Positions 33,857 through 42,932 are shown, counted from the stretch's first letter. The stretch is 64,000 nt of DNA from JBGSYJ01 sp041748075 (GCA_041748075.1 JBGTDX010000143.1:53001-117000), one strand, 5' to 3'. The notes: generated by a model not told the origin, from the sequence alone. Translations and numbers: made by a program.

Positions 33857-34810
33857 ATGCCCGATGAAGCCAACCGATTCCCGCTGATCGTGATCTCCGG
33901 CCCCACGGGCGTGGGGAAGTCCGAAACCGCGACAGCCGTAGCGCTCGATGTCGGTGGGGAGGTAGTCAACTACGACTCGATCCAGATCTACCAGGGGTTC
34001 GATATCGGGAGCGCGAAGCCATCGGCGGCACAGCGACTCGCCGTTCCTCATCACCTGTTCGATATCGCGGAGGCGGACGAACCCTTCCATGCCGCAGCGT
34101 TTGCCGAAACGGCAAGGTCTGCCTGCGCGAGGATTCAGGCTGAGGGGCACATACCCGTGCTGACGGGCGGAACCGGTTTTTACCTTCGTGCGCTTCTTGC
34201 CGGCCTTCCAGAGATGCCGCCGGCTGACGCAGGCATCCGGCAGCGGCTTCGAGCCATCACGGGTTCTCCCGGCGGAAGTGCGCGCCTTCATCGATGGCTG
34301 ATGAGAATTGATCCGGGGAGCGGCCGGAAGATTGCACCGGCCGACCGCCACCGGGTCGAACGTGCTCTCGAGGTGTATCTCGTCAGCGGCCTTCCCATCT
34401 CGTCCTGGAGGGCACCGACCGCCCTGACGGACGAATCGATCCGCGCCTGCAAATTCGCTTTATCCCTCGATCGGGAGCGGCTCGTGGAGCGGATTGAATC
34501 CCGCGTCGACGCGATGTTCGAAGGAGGTCTGATCGAAGAAACGGACCGTCTGCTGGTGAAGTATCCTCCGCACTGCAGGCCCTTCGGGGCCATCGGGTAC
34601 CGGGAAGCTTCGCGATTTCTTGCCGGGGAAATATCCCGCGAGCAGGCGGCTGCGGAGACAAAACGGAGAACCCGCGCCTACGCGAAACGTCAAATGACGT
34701 GGTTGCGGAGCGAGCGGGGGATTCACTGGGTCGACGCCGGAATGGGCCCGCTCCCTGCAGCACGTGAAATCTCCCGGCTCTGGCGCGAGCATTGCCATAG
34801 CGAAGGATGA
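33857..34810 (+). CDS. miaA: tRNA dimethylallyltransferase
   Basis: The 317-residue enzyme transfers an isopentenyl group to A37 of tRNAs reading UNN codons. It has the P-loop VISGPTGVGKSETA near residue 12, VNYDSIQIYQGFDIGSAKP, VPHHLFDIAE, LTGGTGFYLRALL and the C-terminal RRTRAYAKRQMTWLR. The ATG at 33857 is preferred because the longer frame reads through the heptad array and adds a nonsense SSFVIRH peptide. The stop overlaps an ATG of the downstream TPR gene. Confidence 0.95.
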   Translation: MPDEANRFPLIVISGPTGVGKSETATAVALDVGGEVVNYDSIQIYQGFDIGSAKPSAAQRLAVPHHLFDIAEADEPFHAAAFAETARSACARIQAEGHIPVLTGGTGFYLRALLAGLPEMPPADAGIRQRLRAITGSPGGSARLHRWLMRIDPGSGRKIAPADRHRVERALEVYLVSGLPISSWRAPTALTDESIRACKFALSLDRERLVERIESRVDAMFEGGLIEETDRLLVKYPPHCRPFGAIGYREASRFLAGEISREQAAAETKRRTRAYAKRQMTWLRSERGIHWVDAGMGPLPAAREISRLWREHCHSEG

Positions 34811-34860
34811 GCCACGTCATAAGAGGAGAGAAGCAGTCCGGACTCCGGACCCGATCCACC

Positions 34861-36189
34861 ATGAAAACGACTACGACCACCCTGTGCAGCCTTCTGTTCG
34901 TCGCCACGCTCATCATGTCCGGATGCGGAACCGCGGATACTCCGCCTCCATCCACTCCGATCGCATTCGATGACCTGGCCGTCGACCCACGAATCGGGTT
35001 CACGGGGCCCGTACCCTCCCGATCGGTCACCAGGGGCTTCGATACAGCCCTTCGCGACATTCGCGCGGGACGGCTGACCGAAGCCGAGCGGCGCCTGTCA
35101 GGAATCGCCGAACGAAATCCGGAGTACCTGCCGGCGCAGACCGCTCTGGCAGCAGTCGCGCTTCGGGAGGCAAATCCGGATCGGGCACAATCCCTGATCG
35201 ATCGCGTCCTCGAGAGGCAGCCCGACTTTCTTGCGGCGCGGATACTCGAAGCCGAAACTGCCGGGGCACGCGACGATCTCGAGCGGGCCTTCACCCTGTA
35301 TCGAGATCTGATCGGGCGCGAGGATTTCCCCGCGACATCCCGACCCCGACACGCTCACTTTCAGCAGCGCTGGTTCGAGAGACTCTTCAATCAGGCGGTC
35401 AGAGAACGGGACATCGAACGATCGATCGCCCTGCTCAGGGATTCTCTGACCGTCATGCCGGAGGCACGCGCTGCACGGCAGCTCCTGGTCGACAAACTCA
35501 TCGAGACCAGAAGATTCGACGACGCCCGGCGACAGGTGCAGCCGCTCATAGATCCGTCCCAACCGAGCCCGCCGGAAGTCGAAGCAGCTCTGGCGGAGAT
35601 CGACGTCGGCAAGGGGCGTTACCGGGAAGCGATCGAGCGGCTCGAGCCCCTCGCGCGCGACGATCCGGGACGATACGCCGCTCGTCTCGAGGCCGTGAAA
35701 CAGCGATGGAGTGAATCGAACATGCCTCCTCGCTATCACAACGCCCTCGCCTCCCCATCCATCACGCGTGCGGAACTTGCCGTGCTGATGTACTGGAAAG
35801 TTCCATTCGTACGCTTCGCACAGAACCTCACACAGCCCCCGATCGCCATCGACATCGCGGAAGTCGAAGGCCGCGAGGAGTTCGTCAGGGCACTTGCTCT
35901 ACGGCTCTATCAGGTCGATCCGGTAACTCGTGCTGCGGTGCCCTACAGAACTGTCGGGTCGGCTGGTTTTCTCCGTCTTGCCGGCAGGCTGCTCACTCTG
36001 CGCGGCATCCCTCCATGTGCAGAGGGAGCTCAGGACGACAACGACCTGGCCCAGGCCGTGAAAATGTTGCGCGCCTGCGGTGCACCATTGGGCTCATGGA
36101 ACGCTTCCAGCGACATGACCGTATCGGGCAAAAGGGCCGGAGAGGTTCTCGATGCCATCGCCGCTGCGACGACAAGCCGAACTCAATGA
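34861..36189 (+). CDS. TPR-rich lipoprotein of unknown function
   Basis: The protein (442 residues from this start) has a lipoprotein signal MKTTTTTLCSLLFVATLIMSGC, so it is envelope-anchored. Residues about 55-280 hold five or so tetratricopeptide-like helical repeats (ALRDIRAGRLTEAERRLSGI, LAAVALREANPDRAQSLID, ALAEIDVGKGRYREAIERL). The C-terminal 150 residues contain LAVLMYWKVPFVRFAQN and a late AVKMLRACGAPLGSWN with few recognisable motifs. An ATG at 34807 overlapping the miaA stop (ATGA) would add 18 residues and give coupling; I prefer 34861 because it yields a normal signal peptide. It likely scaffolds other envelope proteins. Confidence 0.75.
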   Translation: MKTTTTTLCSLLFVATLIMSGCGTADTPPPSTPIAFDDLAVDPRIGFTGPVPSRSVTRGFDTALRDIRAGRLTEAERRLSGIAERNPEYLPAQTALAAVALREANPDRAQSLIDRVLERQPDFLAARILEAETAGARDDLERAFTLYRDLIGREDFPATSRPRHAHFQQRWFERLFNQAVRERDIERSIALLRDSLTVMPEARAARQLLVDKLIETRRFDDARRQVQPLIDPSQPSPPEVEAALAEIDVGKGRYREAIERLEPLARDDPGRYAARLEAVKQRWSESNMPPRYHNALASPSITRAELAVLMYWKVPFVRFAQNLTQPPIAIDIAEVEGREEFVRALALRLYQVDPVTRAAVPYRTVGSAGFLRLAGRLLTLRGIPPCAEGAQDDNDLAQAVKMLRACGAPLGSWNASSDMTVSGKRAGEVLDAIAAATTSRTQ

Positions 36190-36218
36190 ACAATCAAACC
36201 GTAACCGGGGCCTTCGAC

Positions 36219-36902
36219 TCACCCGAACAGGGAAAGCCGCGGAATTCCGAACCGGTTCCGTAGAAGCCTCTTGAAGTTCGCTTCTCTGGTCTTGCGCAGA
36301 GTCTCGCCCTCGAGCTTCCGATAGGGGCGAAGCGCGGCATCAAGCTCCTGTTCCAGAGCATCTCGATCCTCAGCGGAAATCGTGGACGCCAGATGATCGA
36401 ACAAGGTCTGCTCGATCCGGAGCAGTTCCTCCTCGATCGCCGGCACGCTGCGCCGGGAACGGAGAGAAGAAACTTCCGATGCCGCTGCTTCCAGACCCTC
36501 ACGCGGCGCACCGGCGGGAACAGACCGTGCGGCAATCAGAAGGGACTCGCCGAGAGTCTGAAGCTGCTTCGCGGGCCGGGCTTCGGGAACTGTGGACTCC
36601 GAACCCACCAGAAGATCCTTCCGGTCAGACCAGAGATCTTTCACCGCGTGCCGGCAGTAACTGAGACTGGAGATCGTTTTTCTGCGTCCCCCCTCCGCAC
36701 GCTTGTCGAAACAGGCGTCGATCGCTTCAATCACAACCGCGAGCGGAATCCCATCGTCCCGCCAGCTCTTGAGCAGAGACCAGTCCTTCGCCGAGAAGAG
36801 GAAAGGAGTTCCCCGGCGCGCTGCAAAGTGGGCTTCGATCTCGAGAAAATATTCGCCGGCCGAGATCGATTCAGGCTCGGGCGGCTCAGTTGGTTTCGTC
36901 AA
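36219..36902 (-). CDS. Hypothetical protein downstream of a decayed receiver gene
   Basis: This is a 227-residue soluble protein. Residues 10-70 (GEYFLEIEAHFAARRGTPFL, SAKDWSLLKSWRDDGIPLAV) look like a compact helical DNA-binding or adaptor domain; the C-terminal third is a charged helical coil (EEELLRIEQTLFDHLAST). No named family comes to mind. The start is set at TTG 36902 with GGAAGA 4 bases upstream. This overlaps the tail of the receiver remnant by 17 bases, the usual geometry of an operon. The longer open frame reads antisense-like, low-complexity sequence across the remnant. It probably once worked with the response regulator. Confidence 0.6.
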   Translation of the reverse strand: MTKPTEPPEPESISAGEYFLEIEAHFAARRGTPFLFSAKDWSLLKSWRDDGIPLAVVIEAIDACFDKRAEGGRRKTISSLSYCRHAVKDLWSDRKDLLVGSESTVPEARPAKQLQTLGESLLIAARSVPAGAPREGLEAAASEVSSLRSRRSVPAIEEELLRIEQTLFDHLASTISAEDRDALEQELDAALRPYRKLEGETLRKTREANFKRLLRNRFGIPRLSLFG

Positions 36903-37018
36903 GAATCTTCCGAAGCATCCGGACCAGCTCTCCGACTTCGAAAGGCTTGCCAAGGATCCCTCGGACCCCAAACTCGGCCAGGGTCGTCGTCGACCACGAG
37001 GATCTCTTCTCCAATCAC
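36886..37018 (-). pseudogene. Response-regulator receiver domain with internal deletion
   Basis: Reading leftwards, a GTG at 37018 opens MIGEEILVVDDDP, the beta-1 strand and acidic pocket of a CheY-like receiver. A few bases later, in another frame, the sequence reads TLAEFGVRGILGKPFEVGEL and ends VRMLRKILDETN-stop, the beta-5/alpha-5 end of a receiver with the conserved Lys-Pro. The middle (phospho-Asp, Thr/Ser switch; about 75-85 residues) is missing and the two parts are out of frame. This is a deletion remnant. The downstream gene overlaps its stop as in an intact operon. Confidence 0.75.
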
Positions 37019-37181
37019 CTGCTCCGACGCTCCCTGATCCGGCAGACCTGGCTCTTGCACTCGAAATCCACCTCGAATGGTTGAGGACTGCTGGCCCTCC
37101 CCCCCGGAGAAAGTTAACACAGTCACACGGGAATCTGGACACTCTACTGGAGCGTTGCGGCCTCACCTGGCGCCCTACTTA

Positions 37182-37210
37182 CTGACGATTGGAGAAAAAA
37201 GAGCTATATT
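37182..37210 (+). promoter_or_regulatory. Promoter CTGACG-N17-TATATT for the phosphatase gene
   Basis: A -35-like CTGACG (37182-37187) and -10 TATATT (37205-37210) lie in an AT-rich stretch about 85 bases before the ATG. The leader carries GGGAG in front of the start. Confidence 0.5.
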
Positions 37211-37294
37211 TGAGCAAAATTATTGCTACCGACCAGCTCGGCAACGCTGTCGTATTTGAGAATTCGCCAGCCCCAGGCTCACCCGGGAGTATGC

Positions 37295-38959
37295 ATGATC
37301 GATTCGAGTAAACGCCCTGCTTCCGCCGAGGTGACTGTGTTCACCCCGATGCTGTCGCCTGCGCGCCACTCTCTCGATGACTCACCGGTTACGCTGGGCC
37401 GCGCAGCTGAGTGCACCATCCCCATCAAGGATCGCTACCTTTCGCGCAAGCATGCCGAGATCGTTTCATCGAACGGTGGATGGGTTCTCAAAGACTGCGG
37501 CAGCGCGAACGGAACGTTTCTCAACGGAACCCGGGTACAGCACGACCTTCCGCTGAAATCGGGAGACCGGATCAAGCTCGGCGACACCGAGATCGTTTTC
37601 CAGTCCGATCCTTCTACGGAACGAATGATCTCGGTCCCTGATCGCGAACTGAGCGCAACGATCTCGATCCCCCTGACGGAAATCACAAATCAATTGAGCG
37701 AGCCTTCGGGCAAAAGTCTCGAGAGGCTCCGGATTCTCAACGCCCTCGCCATGGAGCTCATTGAAGACCGTCCGCTCGATGAGGTGTTCAGTTTCATCGT
37801 CGATCGCGTGATGGAACATCTCCGTCCGTCCCGTGCGGCGATTGGCGTGATATCCGAGAGTGGCAGATCGTTCGACAGCGTCGAGGTGCGGCGCCAGAAC
37901 ACCTCGGATACCTCGGACCTGTCGATCAGCAAAACGCTGCTGGCCGAGGTGGTCGAAGAGCGGAAAGCACTCGCGTACGTCGACGTTTCCGTTGACGAGA
38001 AGTTGAGCCGCGCAATGTCCATTGTCGCTCAGGGAATCCACTCGGTCCTTTGTGCCCCCATCATGATCGGCAATGCGGTCGTCGGCGTGCTCTATGTCGA
38101 CTATCTGTTCACGCAGAGGACGATTTCAGAGGAAGACGTACGCCTGGTCGCACAGATCGGCCAGTTCGCGGCAGTCAAGCTCGAGACCACCCGACTGCGG
38201 GAAGCTGCGTTTCAGAAACAGAGAATCGATGAGGAGCTTCGAACTGCGTATCTGATCCAGCGCGGACTTCTCCCGGAGTCTTCCCCTGTGGTTCCAGGGT
38301 ACTCATTCTCCGGCATGAGCAAGCCCTGTCGCGCCGTGAGCGGTGACTACTACGACTTCGTCGCTCGACCGGATGGGAAGGTCTACTTCGTCATCGCGGA
38401 CGTGAGCGGCAAGGGGCTGACAGCCGCCCTGCTCATGGCAGGTCTTCAGGCCGCTTTCCGGATCTTCACCAAATCCGATCCTGATCCGTCGACACTGGTC
38501 AAGCAGCTGAATGGCGCACTTCACGAGAACCTTCCACAATCGAAATTCGTCACGTTGTTCGCCGGACGCCTCGACCCCGAAGCCGGCGAGATCGAGTTCG
38601 CGAACGCGGGCCACAACCCTCCCTTGATCGTCACCGCGAACAGCGTTGCCCGTCTCGCAAATACGGACATCCTGCTGGGTATGTTCACGAACGCCGAGTA
38701 TCGCAACCAGGCACTCAAACTCGAACCGGGCGACGCGCTCATTCTCTACACGGACGGGGTCACTGAAGCTTCACGCGGCGACGATGAAGAAGAATTCGGC
38801 ATGGATCGGCTGCAGGAGGTTGTCGGACCACTCTTCGGCCATGAGGCTGAGGAGCTGACCCGGCGCCTCGAGGAATCCGTTACCGAGTACCTGGGAGAGA
38901 CGCATTGCGGGGACGACGTAACCATGGTCGTGGTCTGCCGCAATCCTTCAGCCGCCTGA
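37295..38959 (+). CDS. FHA-GAF-SpoIIE (PP2C-type) serine phosphatase
   Basis: The 554-residue cytoplasmic signalling protein has an N-terminal FHA domain (VTLGRAAECTIPIKDRYLSRKH, CGSANGTFLNGTRV; about 15-100), a central GAF domain (DEVFSFIVDRVMEHLRPSRA, VLCAPIMIGNAVVGVLYVD; about 150-300) and a C-terminal SpoIIE/PP2C phosphatase domain. The metal-binding residues are visible in VSGDYYDFV, FVIADVSGKGLTAALLMA, FANAGHNPP, LILYTDGVTEA and HCGDDVTMVVV. It probably dephosphorylates an anti-sigma-factor antagonist or similar target in answer to FHA and GAF inputs. GGGAG lies 7 bases before the ATG. It is divergent from the decayed receiver operon. Confidence 0.93.
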   Translation: MIDSSKRPASAEVTVFTPMLSPARHSLDDSPVTLGRAAECTIPIKDRYLSRKHAEIVSSNGGWVLKDCGSANGTFLNGTRVQHDLPLKSGDRIKLGDTEIVFQSDPSTERMISVPDRELSATISIPLTEITNQLSEPSGKSLERLRILNALAMELIEDRPLDEVFSFIVDRVMEHLRPSRAAIGVISESGRSFDSVEVRRQNTSDTSDLSISKTLLAEVVEERKALAYVDVSVDEKLSRAMSIVAQGIHSVLCAPIMIGNAVVGVLYVDYLFTQRTISEEDVRLVAQIGQFAAVKLETTRLREAAFQKQRIDEELRTAYLIQRGLLPESSPVVPGYSFSGMSKPCRAVSGDYYDFVARPDGKVYFVIADVSGKGLTAALLMAGLQAAFRIFTKSDPDPSTLVKQLNGALHENLPQSKFVTLFAGRLDPEAGEIEFANAGHNPPLIVTANSVARLANTDILLGMFTNAEYRNQALKLEPGDALILYTDGVTEASRGDDEEEFGMDRLQEVVGPLFGHEAEELTRRLEESVTEYLGETHCGDDVTMVVVCRNPSAA

Positions 38960-39030
38960 AATCGAAGAGGGATACCGTACTGCCGAGGTAACACTCCTCG
39001 AAGCCGGAAAACCCCGAAGACTTCACATCA

Positions 39031-39594
39031 TCACTCCGGTCGAGGCGAGTCCTTGCTGGCTCTCAGCCACTCCTCAATCGCTGCCGTGGCACGGTCGTTC
39101 TTGAAGTTGTACCAGGCTCTCTCGATCGTCCGGTCGCGGGCGATGAGTTTCCGGAACTCCTTCGCAGCGTCTGTAGTCGAGAGTGCCCTGTGCAGGTCGT
39201 TCCGGACCGGGCCGGGCTCCATCGCCTCGACGAATGCCACGCGATCTCCCGCCTCACTCTCTTCGCTCCTTCCGGGCACCTTCCGGTACGACTCCTCGTT
39301 CCGAGCGCGCCGGATGCCGTCGGAGTCGGAGACCGGAACGTCGATCACTTCTCCGCTGGACATGTCGAGGAAGTGCTCGATCTGTCCGGAGTCGTCCAGA
39401 TAGGCGACCTGCAGTCCTTCCAGATCGATCGCCGTGCCGTCCGTCGCGGCGGCGGCCGGGGCAGGCCCGGGCGGCGCACCCCATCCCGCGTTCCGTCTCA
39501 GAAACTCCGCATTTCGTGCCTCAGCGGTTCCCTCACGGCGCCGCATCCAGCCCCGGAGTGCGAGTCGGATCTTCTGCATCAGAGAAATGGCCAT
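39031..39594 (-). CDS. UPF0158-like protein
   Basis: This 187-residue soluble protein has features of the UPF0158 family: an acidic N-terminal half ending in LEGLQVAYLDDSGQIEHFLD and SGEVIDVPV, then RNDLHRALSTTDAAKEFRKL and AWYNFKNDRATAAIEEWL, the family's conserved aromatic/charged end. The function is unknown. The start is set at the ATG at 39594, because TACACT lies exactly six bases upstream with GTGACA 16 bp before it; an ATG at 39612 would lie upstream of the -10 box. It is divergent from corA, which has the same leaderless layout. Confidence 0.7.
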   Translation of the reverse strand: MAISLMQKIRLALRGWMRRREGTAEARNAEFLRRNAGWGAPPGPAPAAAATDGTAIDLEGLQVAYLDDSGQIEHFLDMSSGEVIDVPVSDSDGIRRARNEESYRKVPGRSEESEAGDRVAFVEAMEPGPVRNDLHRALSTTDAAKEFRKLIARDRTIERAWYNFKNDRATAAIEEWLRASKDSPRPE

Positions 39595-39600
39595 ATCGAG

Positions 39601-39628
39601 AGTGTAGTGCACACGCTGCCCGTGTCAC
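39601..39628 (-). promoter_or_regulatory. Promoter GTGACA-N16-TACACT, leaderless UPF0158-like gene
   Basis: On the minus strand, GTGACA (39623-39628) precedes TACACT (39601-39606) by 16 bp, and the ATG follows after six bases. No Shine-Dalgarno is present. Confidence 0.6.
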
Positions 39629-39654
39629 GAACGCCGGGGCGAAAGCCGTACAGC

Positions 39655-39660
39655 TACAAT
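39655..39660 (+). promoter_or_regulatory. -10 box upstream of corA
   Basis: TACAAT ends eight bases before the corA ATG, with GTCAGCCC between and no ribosome site. A transcript with a leader of zero to two bases is expected. Confidence 0.55.
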
Positions 39661-39668
39661 GTCAGCCC

Positions 39669-40733
39669 ATGATCCGTGTCGCGTTGCTGCATGAGGGGCG
39701 CCTCGAACAGGGCGGGCTCGAACTGATCGATCGGTGGACCGAGAGCTCCGGGGACAAGCTGTGGGTCGATATTGACGGTTCGACGCAAGAGGAAGTCGAG
39801 CCGCTGCTCGAGATCCGCTTCGGCTTCCACGAGCTTGCTGCTGAGGACTGCTTTTCGGATAGCACCCTGCCGAAGTATGACCCTTTCCCCGACTACGACT
39901 TTCTGGTTTTCCGTGCGTTGAATCTCAACCTGATCGAGCATGGGGTCGCCACGACAAAGCTCGCGGTATTTCTCTCGCGTAATTACCTCTTCACAGTTCA
40001 CACCGATTCGATGCCTTCGATCGAATCCGTCTGGCAACGCCTGCCACAGGACCGGCGGCTGCTCGAAGAGGGCACCGAGTTTCTCCTCTACTCGATCCTC
40101 GATACTCTGATCGATCTCCACTTCCCGCTCATCGACGAAATCGAAGAAATGGTCGACGAGACTCAGGAGCTGATCTTCCGGTCGCCGAGCCCCCAGCTTC
40201 TCGACTCCCTGTTGAAACTCAAGAAGGACCTCAACACCCTGCGGCGATACTCGCTGCCTCAGCGGGACCTGCTGAATCAGATCAGTCGCGGCGAGTCAAA
40301 GTTCATCGCATCCAGGAACCGGATCTACTTTCGGGATTTGTACGATCACATGTTCCGGATCACCGAGTCGATCGACGTGGAACGCGATCTGGTCGCCGGT
40401 ACCATGGAAGCCTACCTTTCCGTGCAGGCGAACAAGCTCAACGAGATCGTGAAGCTGCTCACGGTGTTTTCGGCGATCATGCTGCCGCTGAATCTGATCG
40501 CCGCGATCTACGGGATGAATTTCGTCTACATGCCGGAGCTGAGCTGGCGATGGGGCTACGCGTTCGCCCTGGGACTGATGGCTCTGGTTGCCGCAACGAT
40601 GCTGGTCTTCTTTGCCAGGAAAAACTGGCTGTGGGGCCGCAAGGATCTCCAGCGGCTGCGCCACCATTCCTATAAGGCGATCACCCGGCCCGTACGGTTC
40701 GTCCGGGTTGCGGCAAGAAAGGCAGCGAAGTAG
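39669..40733 (+). CDS. corA: CorA-type magnesium/divalent cation transporter
   Basis: The 354-residue transporter has a large N-terminal cytoplasmic domain (1-285, rich in charged helices, ending in the stalk helix VQANKLNEIVKLLTVFSAIM). Two C-terminal membrane helices flank the signature loop YGMNFVYMPEL (GMN motif) that forms the pore selectivity filter of this pentameric channel. It imports Mg2+ (possibly Co2+ or Ni2+). The ATG at 39669 matches the family length; the longer frame is antisense to UPF0158. There is no ribosome site and the -10 box lies eight bases upstream, so the mRNA is probably leaderless. Confidence 0.94.
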   Translation: MIRVALLHEGRLEQGGLELIDRWTESSGDKLWVDIDGSTQEEVEPLLEIRFGFHELAAEDCFSDSTLPKYDPFPDYDFLVFRALNLNLIEHGVATTKLAVFLSRNYLFTVHTDSMPSIESVWQRLPQDRRLLEEGTEFLLYSILDTLIDLHFPLIDEIEEMVDETQELIFRSPSPQLLDSLLKLKKDLNTLRRYSLPQRDLLNQISRGESKFIASRNRIYFRDLYDHMFRITESIDVERDLVAGTMEAYLSVQANKLNEIVKLLTVFSAIMLPLNLIAAIYGMNFVYMPELSWRWGYAFALGLMALVAATMLVFFARKNWLWGRKDLQRLRHHSYKAITRPVRFVRVAARKAAK

Positions 40734-40781
40734 AAGGGAGGCGCGCGGTCCACCAGATCCGTCAACGAGCGGAAAATGGGA

Positions 40782-40816
40782 CCGAACATGCAATGTTCGG
40801 CCACAACCCGTAGAAT
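40782..40816 (+). promoter_or_regulatory. Perfect palindrome and -10 box upstream of the murQ operon
   Basis: CCGAACAT (40782-40789) and ATGTTCGG (40793-40800) form an exact 8-bp inverted repeat around GCA. TAGAAT (40811-40816) lies 10 bp further on, so the palindrome covers the expected -35 region. It is not followed by a T-run, which argues against a terminator and favours an operator for a repressor or activator of the recycling operon. Confidence 0.6.
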
Positions 40817-40848
40817 TCACTAGCCCCTGGTTTGCATACGTCACTTCC

Positions 40849-41721
40849 ATGAGTCACGAACGCCTCGAAACAAGCCTGGAGATCGATCGCGCATCCGCGC
40901 TGGAGATCGTGCGCATCATCAGCGCACAGGACCAGACGGTCGCCGCTGCGGTGGCGGCCGAGGAAGCACCGATTGCGCGGGCAATCGATGCCATCGCCGA
41001 CCGGATGCGCGGCGGCGGCCGGCTCTTCTATGTCGGAGCAGGAACGAGCGGCCGCATCGCCATGCTCGATGCATCAGAGCTGCCGCCTACATACGGAATC
41101 GATCCGGACCTGGTGCAGGTGATCATGGCGGGAGGCGACAAAGCGTACTTCCACGCCGTCGAGGGAGCGGAAGACTCCGAAGAGGATGCCGTCCAGCAGA
41201 TCAGCACGCGCGTTCGTCCGGAAGACTCGGTGGTAGGCATCGCGGCCTCCGGTTCGACACCGTTCACCGTCACGGCGATCCGGCGTGCCAACATGCAGGG
41301 CGCTCTCACCGTGGGGGTGACCTCAGTACGAGACTCATTTCTTTCCCGTGAGTGCGACATTCCGATCGCCGCTTTCACGGGACCCGAGGTGATACTGGGC
41401 TCGTCGCGCATGAAGAGCGGGACGGCGCAGAAAATGATCCTGAACATGATCTCGACGGGTGTGATGATCCGGCTCGGAAAGGTCTATTCGAATCTGATGG
41501 TGGAGATGCCGGCAACAAACCGGAAGCTTCGGGCCAGGGGGGTGCTGATGGTCGAGCTCGCGGCGGGATGCGACAGGCAGACCGCCGAGAATCTCATCGA
41601 GCGCGCGGATGGAGAGATCACGACCGCAATCATCATGCTGCGGAGGAATCTCGGCGCAGCAGCCGCGCGCGAGGTCCTTTCACGCTCGCCCGGCGGACTG
41701 CGGGAGGCGCTCGAAGGTTGA
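40849..41721 (+). CDS. murQ: N-acetylmuramic acid 6-phosphate etherase
   Basis: The 290-residue SIS-domain enzyme removes lactate from MurNAc-6-phosphate, giving GlcNAc-6-phosphate. The sugar-phosphate-binding motifs are present: GGGRLFYVGAGTSGRIAMLDASELPPTYG near residue 55 (serine-rich loop and catalytic Glu), AASGSTPFT, and the ending SRMKSGTAQKMILNMISTG block. The ATG at 40849 is the family N-terminus; no ribosome site is visible and the nearest -10-like box (TAGAAT) is 32 bases away. It is the first gene of a recycling operon and overlaps anmK by four bases. Confidence 0.96.
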   Translation: MSHERLETSLEIDRASALEIVRIISAQDQTVAAAVAAEEAPIARAIDAIADRMRGGGRLFYVGAGTSGRIAMLDASELPPTYGIDPDLVQVIMAGGDKAYFHAVEGAEDSEEDAVQQISTRVRPEDSVVGIAASGSTPFTVTAIRRANMQGALTVGVTSVRDSFLSRECDIPIAAFTGPEVILGSSRMKSGTAQKMILNMISTGVMIRLGKVYSNLMVEMPATNRKLRARGVLMVELAAGCDRQTAENLIERADGEITTAIIMLRRNLGAAAAREVLSRSPGGLREALEG

Positions 41722-42932
41722 ACCGGCTAGAACGTCTCATCTCCATCACGAACAAGCCTGTTCGTCACGTCATCGGACTCATGTCGGGCACTTCGGTGGA
41801 CGGCATCGACGCCGCGCTCACCGAGATCGAGGGTCATGGTGGAACTGCGAAGGTCCGGCTGCTCGATTTCAGGACGTATCCGTTTCCGCCGGAAATGCGG
41901 AGCCGGATCTTTCGGCTATTCGATCCGGCAAGTGCACGCATCGATCAGATCTGCAATCTGGACTTTCTGCTCGGCGAGCTGTTCGCCGCAGCGGTGAATC
42001 ATCTGCTGCAAGAGGTCGGAATGGACGCGCGTGAGATCGACATCGTCGGATCCGCTGGCCAGACGATCTGGCACGATCCGCAACCCGTACGCGAGGCGGC
42101 GTCCGTCGCATGGATGGACGGTCCCCTCGAGACACGCTCGACCTTCGCAATCGGCCAGAGCGCCGTGATCGCCGAACGAACGGGCATCGTCACAATTGGC
42201 GACATGCGCGTTCGTGACGTTGCAGCCGGCGGGCATGGTGCTCCCCTGATCGCATATGCCGACTGGGTCCTGCTGCGTGACTCGAACAAAGGGCGGTGCA
42301 TTCAGAACATCGGAGGGATCGGCAACGTCACGTGGCTTCCAGCAGGCGGCGGCATCGGCGATGTCGTTGCCTTCGACACCGGCCCGGGAAACATGGTGAT
42401 CGACGCATTGACCGACGTAGCCACCGGAGGAAAACAGAAGTACGATCGGAATGGAACGATTGCAGCGAAAGGACGTGTCATCGATTCCATTCTGACCAGC
42501 TGGCTCCATGACCCCTACTTCCGCAAGTCTCCCCCCAAGACCACCGGCAGGGAACAGTTCGGAGTTCAGTTCGCCAGAAGAGCGATGACCGAGGCCCAGG
42601 GCGTCGCCATTGAAGATCTGATCGCAACCGCCACCGCTCTCACTGCTCACACGATTGCAAACGCGTATGCAGAGTTCATCAGGCCGCTCGGTTCTATCGA
42701 TGAGGTCGTCGTGGGCGGCGGCGGTGCCGACAATTCGACGATGATGCGCGTGCTCGGCCGCCTTCTTGCACCCGCTCCACTTCTGCGCCACGAAGACCTC
42801 GGAATCGCCAGCGCAGCCAAGGAAGCCATCGCGATCGCAGTGATCGCCAATGACTCCGTGATGGGAATGAACACGAACGTCAGCGGGGCCACTGGGGGCA
42901 CACCGACCGTTCTCGGCAAGATCAATTTATGA
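41718..42932 (+). CDS. anmK: Anhydro-N-acetylmuramic acid kinase
   Basis: The 404-residue sugar kinase cleaves the 1,6-anhydro ring of anhydroMurNAc and phosphorylates it to MurNAc-6-phosphate, the substrate of MurQ encoded just upstream. Landmarks are HVIGLMSGTSVDGIDAAL near the start, GQTIWHDP, the catalytic Asp in GDMRVRDVAAGGHGAPL, NIGGIGNVTWLP, DTGPGNMVIDAL and VVVGGGGADN. Translation starts at TTG 41718, overlapping the murQ stop (TTGA), with GGGAGG about 9 bases upstream; no ATG precedes the conserved N-terminus. It overlaps nagA by ATGA. Confidence 0.95.
   Translation: MNRLERLISITNKPVRHVIGLMSGTSVDGIDAALTEIEGHGGTAKVRLLDFRTYPFPPEMRSRIFRLFDPASARIDQICNLDFLLGELFAAAVNHLLQEVGMDAREIDIVGSAGQTIWHDPQPVREAASVAWMDGPLETRSTFAIGQSAVIAERTGIVTIGDMRVRDVAAGGHGAPLIAYADWVLLRDSNKGRCIQNIGGIGNVTWLPAGGGIGDVVAFDTGPGNMVIDALTDVATGGKQKYDRNGTIAAKGRVIDSILTSWLHDPYFRKSPPKTTGREQFGVQFARRAMTEAQGVAIEDLIATATALTAHTIANAYAEFIRPLGSIDEVVVGGGGADNSTMMRVLGRLLAPAPLLRHEDLGIASAAKEAIAIAVIANDSVMGMNTNVSGATGGTPTVLGKINL

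Noticed and set aside
36702..37185. Rightward open frame of 160 codons overlapping the receiver remnant
   Set aside because: The leftward strand carries recognisable receiver sequence and an overlapping gene; the rightward translation has no motif.
40782..40800. Rho-independent terminator for corA
   Set aside because: The palindrome is perfect but followed by CCACAACCC and not a T-run, and it lies at the -35 position of the murQ promoter; an operator is more likely.
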